From Galaxea fascicularis (lineage: Eukaryota > Cnidaria > Anthozoa > Scleractinia > Euphylliidae): DNA of 64,000 nt. The stretch is taken from positions 7,407,671 through 7,471,670 of the forward strand of contig OX419336.1 of NCBI GenBank assembly GCA_948470475.1. Direction: 5' to 3'. The position numbers and the translations under genes are program-made. This document shows, piece after piece, positions 1 through 11,517 of this stretch; the stretch's first letter is position 1, and each line of letters begins with the position of its first letter. The notes below the pieces were generated by a model. That model was not told the origin of the DNA. It saw nothing but the letters and a program-made list of their open reading frames with translations, and did not search any database.

Positions 1-2089
1 GAAAGATGTGTAAGAGTTGCTCAAGACATAGCCCAGGTCAACACTACCTTCTTACGTGCTCTCCAACTTCCCAAGTGCTTCATATCTCCATGGTAGATGA
101 ACTCACCTTTGATGCATGAACCAATAAAATATTGTTTTCAACACAGTAGTTTGAATATTGTCTAAAGAAAAATTCCCTCTCCTACATCATCAGCGTACAT
201 AATAGGAATATCAGGCATGCTTTTAAAGTTCAATGTAACTATGTGCGAATTTATCAGCTATGTTATAAAAATGGTATAGTTATAGCTACAATAAAATTAA
301 TGTTTTAACTTAGTCAAATTTCCTTTTGTTATACAGGAGACACACTATACCTCTCTTCAGAGAAAAGGATGTCCATTTCTCTCAGAAAATGAGGATGATA
401 ATGATGGGATTGAGTGGATTTACTCATGCTCCTGTGACAAGCAGCGAGGTGATGAGGTGGCTGCATGAGGGCCCTCTGTAAACATGGCACATACAGGTAC
501 ATGAACACTGTAGCTGTTAAAAGGCACATCAACTTAGATGTTTTTTTTAATATAAACTTATAATAACAGTGGTGATATGCATTCAGTGTACATAAATTAT
601 GTGAGTCTAATATTGCTAAAAAATGTGGTCAGTATAGCTGGTATGGTAATTCATTTCCTCTATTTCTCTTGTTAATTTTAGGTGTTAGAGAGGGAGGCTT
701 ATTATTATTATTATTTTTTAAACAGGAAATGCAGTTTTAATCAGTGGGAGGTCCGTAGTCCCCTTTTCTGTTCTGTGGGCCAACAGCCCTGGGCCATAGC
801 CTCCTCTCTCCCCGCTGAAGCTTGCGAGTAAACAACCAATGACCCCATTTCAGTGAATTATACTATTCCTTTTCATTAAGGGGAATACAGTTCCTTCACC
901 GGAACTGTTAGCTTGGATTTTAAATCTCTTTGATCGTTGAGTGGTGATAAATGTAATGAATAATGCGAAATTCATTTTCCTTTTCAGAACAGAAAGTCCT
1001 TCATTGTAAAGTATGGCGCCTTGCGGGAAGCATCAAGTAACGCTGGCAAGTGGGTGCACACCTCGGCCAGACTGAAGAGGTGTGGGCCCATTGGCCCAAA
1101 CACCAACCTATTGCTAAAGTAGGTCGGTCCTCCCTCTTTGGGGGACTACAAAGTCTTTGTTATTGCAAATGTAAGTCATGATAAATCATCTTTGACATAA
1201 TATGAGGTATGTTTTACTAAAGACCAACAAATTCCCAATGTTTTCACCGAAGATAGGTGTGACTTCATTAACTGAAAAACAAAACAAAACAAAAACACAA
1301 CTTGGCATTCTAACAGCCTTGTAGCTGGGGAGACAGCAGGAAGAGGGGAGCACTCATTGCAAAATCTTGATCGAATGGGAAATTGGCAGAGAGATGAAAT
1401 CAGAGCGGTATTAGTCTTTTTTTCTTCCTCGTTTCTTTGGTTCATTCTACTAAAACCAGACGATGATTGTTTCTGTGTGCGTGTGCTGCACACATCCCTT
1501 GGGGGAAAAAAGCAAACGTCTAAAACAATTTTTTTGTTGCAGGAGGAGTGATGAAGGAGAAGGAGAAGTGAATAAAGAGAAGAAGAATGAAAAGAAGACA
1601 AAATTTACTTGTAGTTTCCAATAAAGGATCAAACATGATTATTTGCGCTAATTGTTCACGCGCATCCCTACTGCGCGCGAAATCCATGATGCAAGGTCAT
1701 GCCACGTTAGCCATCCAGCACGTGCAATGAGAAAGAAAGCTAAGCAAGTATAAGGATGGTAGCTGTTGCATCCCCTTCGCCTTCAGTTTACTCTCGTAAA
1801 TGGTCGGTGACCCCTACTTTTCTTTCCAGACTGAACAGATTTTATTTACAATTATCTCTGCGTTGTCCAAAAATGATCAAGAAATCAATGTGGGAAGTTA
1901 AAAAAAAAATCAAGATTTCTATGAATGGGACGTCGAATCCTGCCATCTTGCGGCTGCAAGGCGTGTGAAAGTATGGTCGCTAAATGCGAACTTGTTCTTT
2001 ACGGAACCTCACCAGTTGACTTAAGTTCAATCAATAGGTCCACTTAAACAATATTTGGCAAAGACTGCACAAACCGTTCCATTTACTTA
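1..2089. other. Intergenic, no gene seen
   Basis: I see no convincing exon, RNA gene or bounded mobile element in this stretch. The open frames present are short, low-complexity and lack conserved-looking motifs or good splice sites. It contains short T- and A-rich runs and a few pyrimidine tracts followed by AG that could be chance acceptors. Confidence 0.5.
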
Positions 2090-3085
2090 AAGGTTTGGTC
2101 ACTTTCCACATGTAATAGTTCAAGGGCCGTTTTAGTGTCAAGTATATGCATCCCAGTTTTATCAGTTGTGCAGTTGGATATAACTTACTGGCAAGGTGCC
2201 GGTTTGGGAAATGTTACTGTAATAAACTTTACATTTCTATGTTGGCAAATAAAGGGATTGAGTGAGATGAACTCAATTTTCCCGTGATAAGTAAATCTAG
2301 CCGGCACACGGATAATGCGTCGAGTAACAAAGGTATCAAAGCAAACGGTGTACTGTATCAAGAGTATTCAAGCGCGCCGGGTGTTATACATCAAGAAAAT
2401 TAGTTCCGTAGAACGAATTAATTTGACTGAAATTAGAAAGCTTAAAAGCGTTCTAAAGGCGACTTTATGGTGTAAATAGTATGAAACGCGTAAAGTTTGC
2501 GGCTGGCTTTCTGCGGTTGTTATGATAATGGTGAAAAATGCGCCATTTTAGCGCGAACCCACCATCTAAAATTTACTTCATTGGCGGCTACTGTGTTTGG
2601 CCTCTTCAAGGGAATCATTGTTTCTGACATCTACTACATGTTACAGTCCTCTTTTCTCACAAACTGCTACATTTTGCAAAGTTTTGTGGTTGCATTCTAC
2701 ACGAAGCAGTCTTCAGGCCGTCGAGTGACTACTGCACGCCACAAAGTAGTGTCCGGCACAATAAACATGGTTGAATACTAGTACATGCTAAATTGTACCA
2801 GGTGAAACACTTGAAAAGTGAATATTGTTCTTCAAATTGTTGTTTAAGTACGATTGGTTCAATATTTGCTCTGCGAATGTGACTAGATTGAAGGATCCGT
2901 GTTACTAACGGGTCGGGCGTGTTAACGAAAAAGAGTGTAGCGTAACAAAAGTTTGCAGTTCGGCGTTTGTTAATTTTGTGTACCGGCTGCATTTGTTTTA
3001 AATTGTTCAACTTTGAAAATGTCGTAAAATAGAGTTAAGAGTGTCTTTTGACCAGATAATTTCTTGTTTACTGTAATGGTGATGG
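2090..3085 (+). repeat. Long inverted-repeat arm A
   Basis: About 1 kb that reappears as a near-identical reverse complement at about 4875-5878, and again, more diverged and in the arm B orientation, at 9118-9850. The repeat carries no credible coding sequence; the roughly 90-residue open frames seen in both arms are the same non-coding sequence read from opposite sides. This may be a terminal or subterminal arm of a large foldback-type element. Boundaries are approximate because short sub-repeats continue past the end. Confidence 0.8.
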
Positions 3086-3596
3086 TCATGGTAAAAAATG
3101 CGCCATTTTAGCGCGAGCCCACCATCTAAAAATTACTTCATTGGCGGCTACTGTTTTTGGCCTCTTCAAAGGAATCATCGCCTCTGACATCGACTACATG
3201 TTGCAGTCCTCTTTTCTCACAAACTGCTACATTTTGCAAAGTTTTGTGGTTGCATTCTACAGGAAGTAGTCTTCAGGCCGTCGAGTGACTACTTGCTTAC
3301 TGTAATGGTTATGGTCATGGTGAAAAACAGGCCCTTTTTACCATACGCTTACCACCTAAAGTTTACTTTATTGAAGGCTTTATCGTTGCACATCGTGAAG
3401 TAATGTTCACTACTATTGTTGTAATCTTATTGGGCCCTTGTCTCACAAACTGTTCCATTTACTTAAAGGTTTGGTCACTTTCCCCATGTAATAGTTCAAG
3501 GGCCGTTTTAGTGTCAAATATATGCATCCCAGTTTTATCAGTTGTGCAGTTGGATATAACTTACTGGCAAGGTGTCGATTTGGGAAGTGTCAATTA
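3086..3596 (+). repeat. Partial tandem copies of the arm A repeat
   Basis: Two truncated copies follow arm A. Roughly 3080-3290 repeats 2520-2730, and roughly 3296-3590 repeats the outer end of the family, including the segment corresponding to 2090-2210. The latter copy has no transposon at the site where the 5879-9117 element sits in arm B, so it serves as an in-window empty site. A TA-flanked MITE begins directly after it. Confidence 0.7.
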
Positions 3597-3961
3597 GAGA
3601 GGTGTAGCAACGGCGACAGCGACGGCAGCGAAAACGTCATTCCAAAACATAACTTCTCGTTTTTGTAACTTTTTTGCAATTATTCCAATTTGTTAAACGT
3701 GAAAAATGCTGGCGGACTGTCCAGGGTCTAAGTTGTTGTGAACGGTGTTAAAGCAAAGAAAAAGAAAGAAAAACTTACCGTCGTGCGGTCACGTTCTGGA
3801 GAAAACCCAAAATTTGGTCATTTCACGTTGTTGTTTTGCAGAGGACGGCAAGGAAATGAACCAAAATGTAAAACGCACGTGCAGAGTATTGTTTTTGCTC
3901 ATTAAGCCTATTGTTTTGTGGCGTTCTCGGTGCCGTTGCCGTCGTCGTTGCTTAAGTTCCC
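3597..3961 (+). mobile_element. MITE with TA target duplication, copy 1
   Basis: A 365-bp element flanked by TA (3595-3596 and 3962-3963). The ends are imperfect inverted repeats rich in GCAACG/CGTTGC triplets (left GAGAGGTGTAGCAACGGCG; right reads as CGTCGTTGCTTAAGTTCC). It shares its interior, inverted, with the 355-bp element at 30716-31070. No coding capacity. TA duplication and short inverted ends suggest a Tc1/mariner-like or IS3EU-like origin; that placement is inference. Confidence 0.75.
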
Positions 3962-3963
3962 TA

Positions 3964-4311
3964 ATGGCAACGGCAACGGTAACGGAACCGTCACTTCGAA
4001 ATATAGACTTCTAGTTGTCGTAACTCTTCGCGAGCTTTTCCACTGGTTTAACTTGTAAAATGCTGGCGAAGTTTTGTGGAGGTAAATTAGTAAAAACGGC
4101 ACTGAAGTTGGGAAAAATAATGAAGAGTTCACCGTCATACGCTCACGTTCTCATTAAAACCTGAAATTTGGCCATTTCACGTTGGTGTTTTCCTGAGGAC
4201 GACAAAGAAGTGTACATAAATCTAAAACGCACGTGCAGAGTATTGTTTTTGCTTATTAAGCCTATTGTTTCGTGGTGTTCTTCTTGCCGTCGCGTTCGTC
4301 TTTAAGGTCTC
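3964..4311 (+). mobile_element. MITE with TA target duplication, copy 2
   Basis: Second, more diverged member of the family, immediately abutting copy 1. Both share the segments around AAACGCACGTGCAGAGTATT and the CGTTC-rich right end. It closes with GGTCTC followed by TA (4312-4313). Tandem placement suggests insertion next to, or duplication from, the first copy. Confidence 0.6.
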
Positions 4312-4742
4312 TAATCAGGGGGTATACGCGTTATGTCATCACCCCCATGTTGGTGTACGGTGAACAAAAGATTTCTCACTAGCTTCTCTCGTTATTGTCC
4401 GCCAACATGACCGCGAACCCAATGTCATTCGAATCTCTAGAGACTGGTTACATACTCTCTATAAATGATGTGATTAAGTGAGATTATTTTCAGTTTACAT
4501 TGAGCTTCCTAGGTGGCTGTGATTGTAAGAGATTTAAGGACGTTCACGTGAAATTTTCAAACGTTGATTTTTTTCTGAGATTTTTACGACTGTAAGATGA
4601 TGTGTTAGTTATGTCAGAAATGTAAAAAAGATAGGGGGTCACCGACTTCGTTTTGGAGATAACATGTCCGGAGGAACACCTAAATCTAAAAAAGTCGATT
4701 TTGTCAGCGAATAAGGCCACAGTGCCTGTAAGCTCAGAAATA

Positions 4743-5878
4743 TTGTGAGACAAGGGCCCGATAAGATTACAACAATAGTATGAACATTACTTCACGATGT
4801 GCAAAGATAAAGCCTTCAACAAAGTAAACTTTAGGTGGTAAGCGTGTGGTAAAAAGGGCCTGTTTTTCACCATGACCATAACCATTACAGTAAGCAAGAG
4901 ATTATCTGGTCAAAAGACACTCTTAACTCTATTTTACGACATTTTCAAAGTTGAACAATTTAAAACAAATGCAGCCGGTACACAAAATTAACAAACGCCG
5001 AACTGCAAACTTTTGTTACGCTACACTCTTTTTCGTTAACACGCCCGACCCGTTAGTAACACGGATCCTTCAATCTAGTCACATTCGCAGCGCAAATATT
5101 GAACCAATCGTACTTAAACAACACTTTGAAGAACAATATTCACTTTTCAAGTGTTTCACCTGGTAGAATTTAGCATGTACTAGTATTCAACCATGTTTAT
5201 TGTGCCGGACACTACTTTGTGGCGTGCAGTAGTCACTCGACGGCCTGAAGACTGCTTCGTGTAGAATGCAACCACAAAACTTTGCAAAATGTAGCAGTTT
5301 GTGAGAAAAGAGGACTGTAACATGTAGTCGATGCCAGAAACAATGATTCCCTTGAAGAGGCCAAACACAGTAGCCGCCAATGAAGTAAATTTTAGATGGT
5401 GGGTTCGCGCTAAAATGGCGCATTTTTCACCATTACCATAACAACCGCAGAAAGCCAGCCGCAAACTTTACGCGTTTCATACTATTTACACCATAAAGTC
5501 GCCTTTAGAACGCTTTTAAGCTTTCTAATTTCAGTCAAATTAATTCGTTCTACGGAACTAATTTTCTTGATGTATAACACCCGGCGCGCTTGAATACTCT
5601 TGATACAGTACACCGTTTGCTTTGATACCTTTGTTACTCGACGCATTATCCGTGTGCCGGCTAGATTTACTTATCACGGGAAAATTGAGTTCATCTCACT
5701 CAATCCCTTTATTTGCCAACATAGAAATGTAAAGTTTATTACAGTAACATTTCCCAAACCGGTACCTTGCAAGTAAGTTATATCCAACTGCACAACTGAT
5801 AAAACTGGGATGCATATCAGTACTTGACACTAAAACGGCCCTTGAACTATTACATGTGGAAAGTGACCAAACGTTTAA
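4743..5878 (-). repeat. Long inverted-repeat arm B, left of transposon
   Basis: Reverse-complement counterpart of 2090-3085 plus the outer segment of 3296-3457. It is interrupted at TTAA 5875-5878 by the DNA transposon at 5879-9117 and resumes at 9118. Together with arm A it would form a stem of about 1 kb around a spacer now occupied by two TA MITEs. Confidence 0.8.
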
Positions 5879-6262
5879 GGGGGCAGTCTGGTCAAAAATT
5901 AGGAAAAATCCGAATTTTTTTCAGAAATGTTTTTTTGGCTCCTAGAGTAAGGTACATCTATGTAGTTTACGGGATTGTTTCCGTTTCTTTCAGTTTCAGT
6001 TTGCGAGTTAGTAAAAATGAGACTTTTCCGAGCCTTGTTATTTTGTTGTTGTTCCGTTTCCATGGCAACATAATTAAAATTGTTCGATTTTCGTGCCTAA
6101 AATGCATGTTTGTTCTTCAAAACCCACTCCTTTCGCAAGGTCTGACCGGAGTCCATTCCACGCGTTGTCCCTTTCCGATCTAAGCTAGGTTACCAAGCCA
6201 AAACGTTCCTCAAGCTATCTTCGGGTAAGCTCTTGATTTCACAATCAGTATTTCAAATAACA

Positions 6263-8446
6263 ATGCCAAAACAAGGAAGCAAACAAGCTGTTTTAAGACA
6301 AAATATTTCGAAAAAGCGAAAAAGTGGTTTTAGAGGCACTTCGAGTAATGTTTTAAAGCGTCAGAACCAGGAAAAGCGACCCACAATAGGAGTTACTTTC
6401 ATCGGTGAAGACGACGTGGTGAGTGAACAAATACCACCGCCTGCTGAACCAGCATCTTCCCGGAAAATTCAAATTTCTGAAACTGAAAGTTCCTCCGATG
6501 AGAATACATACGATTCATGGGAGCCAGCAAGTGGTTATCGCCTCGTAAGCATGGATAGTTTGACGAAATTTTGCAACCGAGTTCATTCACACTCTTCATG
6601 CTCTTCAGGTAAGAATCAATTTTTGTCACGTACCTTTAAATATATCTGTCTTTCACACTGCAATCTGCCCAGATTTTTAAGCATCTCATAAAATTTTTAA
6701 GCTCACTATTTATTTTTGGTTCTCATAGGTCATGTTGAGTTAGAGGAAGACTCCACAAAGAGATTTGGTTTGAGTAGTTCTATCTATGCAAGGTGCAAGA
6801 AATGTGGGATGTCAGAACTACTTGTAACTGGCCACCATACCTCCGATGCCACAGCACCAAAAACAACCCAAGGAAAAGATATAAATCGCAGAGTTGTTTA
6901 TGGTTCTTTTGAGATGGGAACAGGGAGGGAAGGTATAGCTAAGCTCTGTGAATTACTGGACATGCCATTCACTATCTCAGGTGACACGTGGTATAAACAT
7001 GAGAATGCTCTCCTAGATGCCCACACTAGTGTCATTCAGGAAGAACTTGCCAAAAATAGGGCTGAAGCAAGAAAACTTGCATTTCTGGAGATGGATGAAG
7101 AAGACAGTGATGAAACTGCAGTAGCTGAAATACCAGTCAGTTTTGATGGCACATGGTCAAGGCGAGGCTATTCTGCCAATCATTGTGTAAGCTTTGTGAT
7201 ATCAGCAGCCTCTGGGAAAGTGCTTGACTTTGAAGTAATTTCTAAAGTCTGCAATCAGTGCAATCAGAAGAAATCAAGTTGTTCACAAGAGGAGTTCCAG
7301 GAGTGGTCACAGACTCATGAGTGCCAAGGTAGCTATGGTGGCTCCAGTCCAAGTATGGAAATGGAATGTGCAAAACGATTATGGGGACGGAGTGAGCAAT
7401 ATCTTCTAAGGTACAAGTGGATGATCTCTGATGGAGATTCCAAGTCATATTCTTCAATATGGAACATATATGGAGTATGTGACACTTGCAATCATTTTGA
7501 GGCCCTTGATACAACCTCAAAAGAGTACATTTCATGGAAAGCTTCTAATGAATACAAAGAATGGGAAGAGGGACATCTTCAGGGAACCACTAACTGCAAT
7601 AGAGTCATTAAATTGGACTGTATAGGTCATGTCCAGAAACGCCTTGGCAAAGCCCTATATGATTTCCAGAAGTCAAACACAAAGCTGGAGGATGGCAAAC
7701 CTGTAAAAGGTAGAAATGGGAGGCTGACTAAAACATCAATTGAAAAGCTAAAAAAGTATTATGGAAAAGCTGTTCGCAACAATGTCAATAAGGACATCAC
7801 AACAACTGAGGAACGAGACAGAGCTGTGGCAAACATGAGAACTGAGATTAAAGCTGGTCTTTATCACTGTTTGAAGATACCATTAAAAGAGAGACATCAG
7901 TTTTGCCCATCCAACTCTTGGTGCAAGTATAAGAAGGGTCTACCTTGTCCAGACAAGCCTCACCATCTCGATCCCGTCTTTAAGAAACAACTTGAACCCA
8001 TCTATGACCGTCTGAGTGACCCAGCTCTCCTTGCCAGGTGTTTGCCTGGATACACCCAAAATTCAAATGAATCTATTAATGCTTTGGTATGGAACAAATG
8101 CCCTAAGAGCAAATGGCATGGGAGGAAAAGGGTTGTAATGGCAGCTTCTTCTGCTGCCTTGCACTTCAGTGGCGGAGCTTCTAAGAAGAACAAAATTATG
8201 TTGAAGGCTGGACTGTCAGTTGGTGACCATACAAGAAGAGAATTTAAGAGAAGGGACTCAAACAGGGTGAAACAAGCAAAAAGGAGAGTGGACAAGCAAT
8301 ATAAGGATTATAGAGTTCTCAGAAGGCAAGCAAGGCAAAGGGATGAAGAGTTACGGTCCAACAGGGAAGGCGTAACGTATGAGGCTGGTGGCTTCAATGA
8401 TCTCGGAATGAGGAATGCACCTCCAAAAAAGAGAAAAAGGCCATAA
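6263..8446 (+). CDS. DDE transposase (Mutator-like/Kolobok-type), two exons
   Basis: Predicted transposase that would cut and rejoin the ends of the 5879-9117 element. Exon 1 is 6263-6608 (donor CAG|GTAAGA) and exon 2 is 6729-8446 (acceptor CTCATAG); the frame joins cleanly and gives about 687 residues without an internal stop. Exon 1 is basic then acidic (a KKRKSGFR stretch, then a serine-rich acidic stretch). Exon 2 has a CKKCG pair, a likely first catalytic Asp in SFDGTWSRRGY, a second in WMISDGDSKSY, and a likely Glu in NSNESINALVWNKCPK, followed by a basic tail ending KKRKRP that resembles a nuclear-localisation signal. These blocks are the pattern of the Mutator-like transposase domain family common in cnidarian genomes. 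The catalytic assignment is inference from motif position. The intact frame suggests recent activity. Confidence 0.85.
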
Positions 8447-8692
8447 AAGTCTTTAAAAACTGCTACCTGACTTAATTTATTAGTGTTGTTATGCAGTATT
8501 ATGGTGAAATTGTGACAAAAACGTATTTGAGAGACTCAGAAAGTCATTTTAATCATGTTTAGACTTTTGCAAATGTTTAACTGCATTTTTCTAAAAATAG
8601 CAATTTTTGCTACTGCGAGTTGTTCCCCCTATTATTTTGCCACTTAGATTTAAGGTATTTCAGTCAAATGTGGCTCAAGTATTTAACATATA

Positions 8693-8837
8693 GAGCACTA
8701 CAACTTAATGGGGCAAAATTGGATTTTACTGAAAAGAAACTTTTTTACGGACAAAAAAGTAAACTGAATGTTCATTTGGTTGCTATGGCAACGTTATGCG
8801 CTGTATCCAAATTCCGTCCCATTAAGTTGTAGCCCTC
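8693..8837. mobile_element. Short MITE-like unit nested in the transposon
   Basis: A 145-bp segment between the transposase stop and the right end. Its ends are inverted repeats (left GAGCACTACAACTTAATGGG; right reads CCCATTAAGTTGTAGCCCTC). TA precedes the left end, but the right flank is TT, so a clean target duplication is not preserved. Confidence 0.5.
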
Positions 8838-9117
8838 TTTGTATTGAGTTGATGTGCTAAATAGGAGCTTGTTGGATTACATTTTCATTTGGAAAAAGTA
8901 GGGGGCAGTAAATCAAGTCTTGAAATAATAATGCTCTTTTTAGGGTTAATTATTAACTACAGAAATGCAAAGTCAGCATGTTAACACCAAAATTGAAGAA
9001 AGCTTGACCAGATACCTCTTTGGTGAAAATTCCAATGTTTTTGGCCTGCTGATTATTTTTTTATGAGTTTTTAATATTTTGATTCCAGCTACCGTAGTTT
9101 TTGACCAGACTGCCCCC

Positions 9118-10200
9118 TTAAGTACGCGAACATTTTGTGAGAGAAGGGCCCGATAAGATTACAACAATAGTATGAACATTACTTCATGATGTGCAGAGAT
9201 AAAGCCTTCAATAAAGGAAATTTTAGGTGGTAAGCGTGTGGTAAAAAGGGCCTGTTTTTCACCATGACCATAACTACTACAGTAACTGCAAGAAATTATC
9301 TGGTCCAAAGACACTCTAAGCTCTATTTTACGACATTTTCAAAATTGAACAATTTGAAACAAAATGCAGCCGGTACACAAAATTAACATTGACGCCTTGC
9401 AACGCCGAACTGCAAACTTTTGTTATGCTACACTTTTTTCGTTAATGCGCCCGACCCGTTAGTAACACGGCTCCTTCAATCTAGTCGCATTCGCAGCGCA
9501 AATATTGAACCAATCGCACTCAAACAACGATTTGAAGAACAATATTCATTTTTCAAGTGTTTCACCTGACACAATTTAGCATGTAGTACTCGTATTCAAC
9601 CATGTTTATTGCCGTGCCGGACACTACTTTGTGGCGTGCAGGAGTCACTCGACGGCCTGAAGACTACTTCGTGTAGAATGGAACCACAAAACTTTACAAA
9701 ATGTAGCAGTTTGTGAGAAAAGAGAACTGTAAGATGTAGTCGATGCCAGAAACAATGATTCCCTTGAAGAGGCCAAAAACAATGAAGTAAATTTCAGAAG
9801 GTGGGCTCGCGCTAAAATGCCGCATTTTTCACCATCACCATCTGCAAGAAATTATCGGGTCCAAAGACACTCTAAACTTTATTTTACGACATTTGGAACT
9901 TTACAAATTTTAAAGAAAGATGTTTGGTACAGAAAATTTTAGTTGATTCTTTTTAAGGCCAGCTTGAAGACTTTTGTTAAGCTGGACTGTATTATGTTGA
10001 TACGCTTGTAAGTAACACGGCTCCGATAGTCTAGTCGTAATCACTAGTATGGCAAAATTTGGAATAATCTCACTTTAACATCAATTTATGAAAAAGATTA
10101 ACTTGTAAAGTGTTTGACACTTTGTTTAGGACGCTTTTAAGCTTTCCAAATTTTAGTAAATGCATTCGTAACAGGGAGGTTAATTAGCTAATTTTTGTCG
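9118..10200 (-). repeat. Arm B repeat continued, with degenerate tandem copy
   Basis: From 9118 to about 9840 the sequence resumes the same repeat as 4743-5440 in the same orientation, with many substitutions and small deletions. From about 9841 to 10150 a still more diverged partial copy begins again at the ATTATC-GGTCCAAAGACACTC segment. No coding sequence. Confidence 0.7.
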
Positions 10201-10576
10201 AAACCCTTGTTTGTAACACATTTGATTTCTAACTTGTGAATCATTAAACTTTGCTGCGACTTTGATCGTTTGTTGACAAGTTTTGAGGCTGTCGCTTAGG
10301 AAGTCTTATTCAGCCTTGAAAGTTCTAGGTCCTCCGGATCAAAACTCCGCCAATTTGAGAATTTTTGTTGCATCGTTATGAATACTTCAGTTTTAGAGAC
10401 ACATCCATAAAGGAATACAATCAGCGCAGTGAAGTATGGTTTGTGCCAAGCGCATTTGATAGGTTACACACCAATATTATAAGTGGAAGTCAGTGCATTC
10501 GGTTAACTCTCGGAGAACCAGAAACTGAACATTGTCGACAGGGTAATAAGGTGTAAGGGGTGGAGGACGTCTAAAG
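10201..10576. other. Intergenic, nothing firmly identified
   Basis: Non-repetitive AT-rich DNA. A 63-codon open stretch at 10365-10556 ends next to ACAG|GTAATA, which could be a splice donor, but I recognise no family in it and do not call it a gene. Confidence 0.4.
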
Positions 10577-10760
10577 GACTGTTTTGAGGGCACAGCGTCA
10601 CAAAAGCAAGAATCTGGTTTGGAGAGAAGTGAAGGAAATCGCCAAAAATGGAGTGCTATGCCCCGATGGAGATCCAAAATGGATGCCCTATGTTCCACCA
10701 CAGACACCTTTCGTAATACCCACACGCATAGGAGAGGCTAAGCCTTTGCCAGGGGACTGA
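10577..10760 (+). CDS. Possible terminal exon, unidentified protein
   Basis: A frame of about 60 codons ending in TGA at 10758-10760 reads like real protein: basic at first (RAQRHKSKNLVWREV), then a proline-rich tail containing CPDGDPKWMPYVPPQTPF and ending AKPLPGD. Composition and low-bias codon use resemble a final coding exon. Several AGs lie upstream in a weak pyrimidine context, so the exon start is uncertain, and I found no matching upstream exon. I do not recognise the family. It may equally be an isolated remnant. Confidence 0.3.
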
Positions 10761-11367
10761 TCGAGCTAATTACCCTCTCTGATTAAACTTATTTCAAGAA
10801 AAGAAGAAAGGAAGGAATGAATAGATCATTAACAACAAACATAATAATGGTGACTGCCTAACTTACAAAAAGATCGGTTGTTACTATCTTTTTTGATGTA
10901 AAAGGTAAACTATGAAGGCTTTTTGCTTTAATTCTACCATGGTGAGAGGCAACAACTTTTTTGTTAATAAATACCACTGCACAGAGAAAATGCCTTTGAC
11001 ATATAAAGATACCAAAACATGCAAAGATGTTGAGAATCAATGCAACTGAACATCAGGAATCTTGAAATATGAACTAAAATCATTTTTGAATGAACAATCT
11101 CAGATGGTAAAAATGAATGCAATTTGGGTCCCATATCCTCATTTGTACCATGGTATAGTACCCTAAATTGACTCGTTTAATAACTGAACTTCGACAACAA
11201 AATTCAATATTGTTGCAGCGATAGTTTTTTTGTTAAAGACGGACGGACGGAACCAGAACAGTTGAGAAAAGGAAACGAATCAGTAAAATTCGCTCATGTT
11301 TTAAAATTATTTATCACCCCTCGATTTATAACGCTTACTGCAGGCAATTGTAGTAGAGGCAACCGCC
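10761..11367. other. Intergenic, no gene seen
   Basis: AT-rich, with no bounded repeats or exons that I could identify. Confidence 0.4.
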
Positions 11368-11432
11368 GACCGGTTGGCTCAATTGGTAGAGCTGCGGACT
11401 ACCGGGTCGTGAACGTGTGCGGACCAACCCTG
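11368..11432 (+). repeat. tRNA-like fragment, probably SINE head
   Basis: CCGACCGGTTGGCTCAATTG and the following GTAGAGC resemble the acceptor, D-arm and A box of a tRNA-derived SINE head, and GGACCAACCC is complementary to the 5' GGTTGG. The B box (GGTTCGAAtCC) is missing, so this is not a functional tRNA gene. Confidence 0.5.
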
Positions 11433-11445
11433 AGGATAACCTGCG

Positions 11446-11517
11446 ATCAGGCTCTTTTTTTCGTTTCCTTGGTAGACCTTTCCCGCGGGAAGGACAAAAC
11501 GAAAAATAGAGCCTGAT
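11446..11517. repeat. Short inverted-repeat element
   Basis: The ends ATCAGGCTCTTTTTTTCGTT and AACGAAAAATAGAGCCTGAT are imperfect inverted repeats around a small palindrome (CCCGCGGG). The adjoining AACCTGCG is also found next to the related hairpin at 19517-19583, in the opposite orientation. Confidence 0.55.

Larger units (their letters stand above)
5879..9117 (+). mobile_element. Complete DNA transposon with TTAA target duplication
   Basis: A 3239-bp element bounded by 20-bp perfect terminal inverted repeats (left 5879-5898 GGGGGCAGTCTGGTCAAAAA; right 9098-9117 its exact complement). TTAA occurs just outside both ends (5875-5878 and 9118-9121). The related repeat copy near 3440-3480 lacks the element and has a single TTAA at the matching position, which supports a true insertion. 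It encodes one two-exon transposase in the plus direction. TTAA duplication is known for piggyBac and Kolobok elements; the transposase does not look like piggyBac and best fits the Mutator-like/Kolobok-type DDE group. A 145-bp MITE-like unit lies in its 3' portion. Confidence 0.88.

Noticed and set aside
1176..1601. 141-codon minus-strand frame
   Set aside because: Low-complexity Ser/Leu/Phe-rich translation of a purine-rich tract; no domain, no splice context.
2497..3010. Overlapping 93-94 codon frames on both strands, repeated at 4951-5464
   Set aside because: They are the same long inverted repeat read from both sides; codon content is not protein-like and copies at 9118-9850 are full of stops.
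11368..11432. Functional tRNA gene
   Set aside because: A-box-like half only; no B box, no anticodon arm that folds convincingly.
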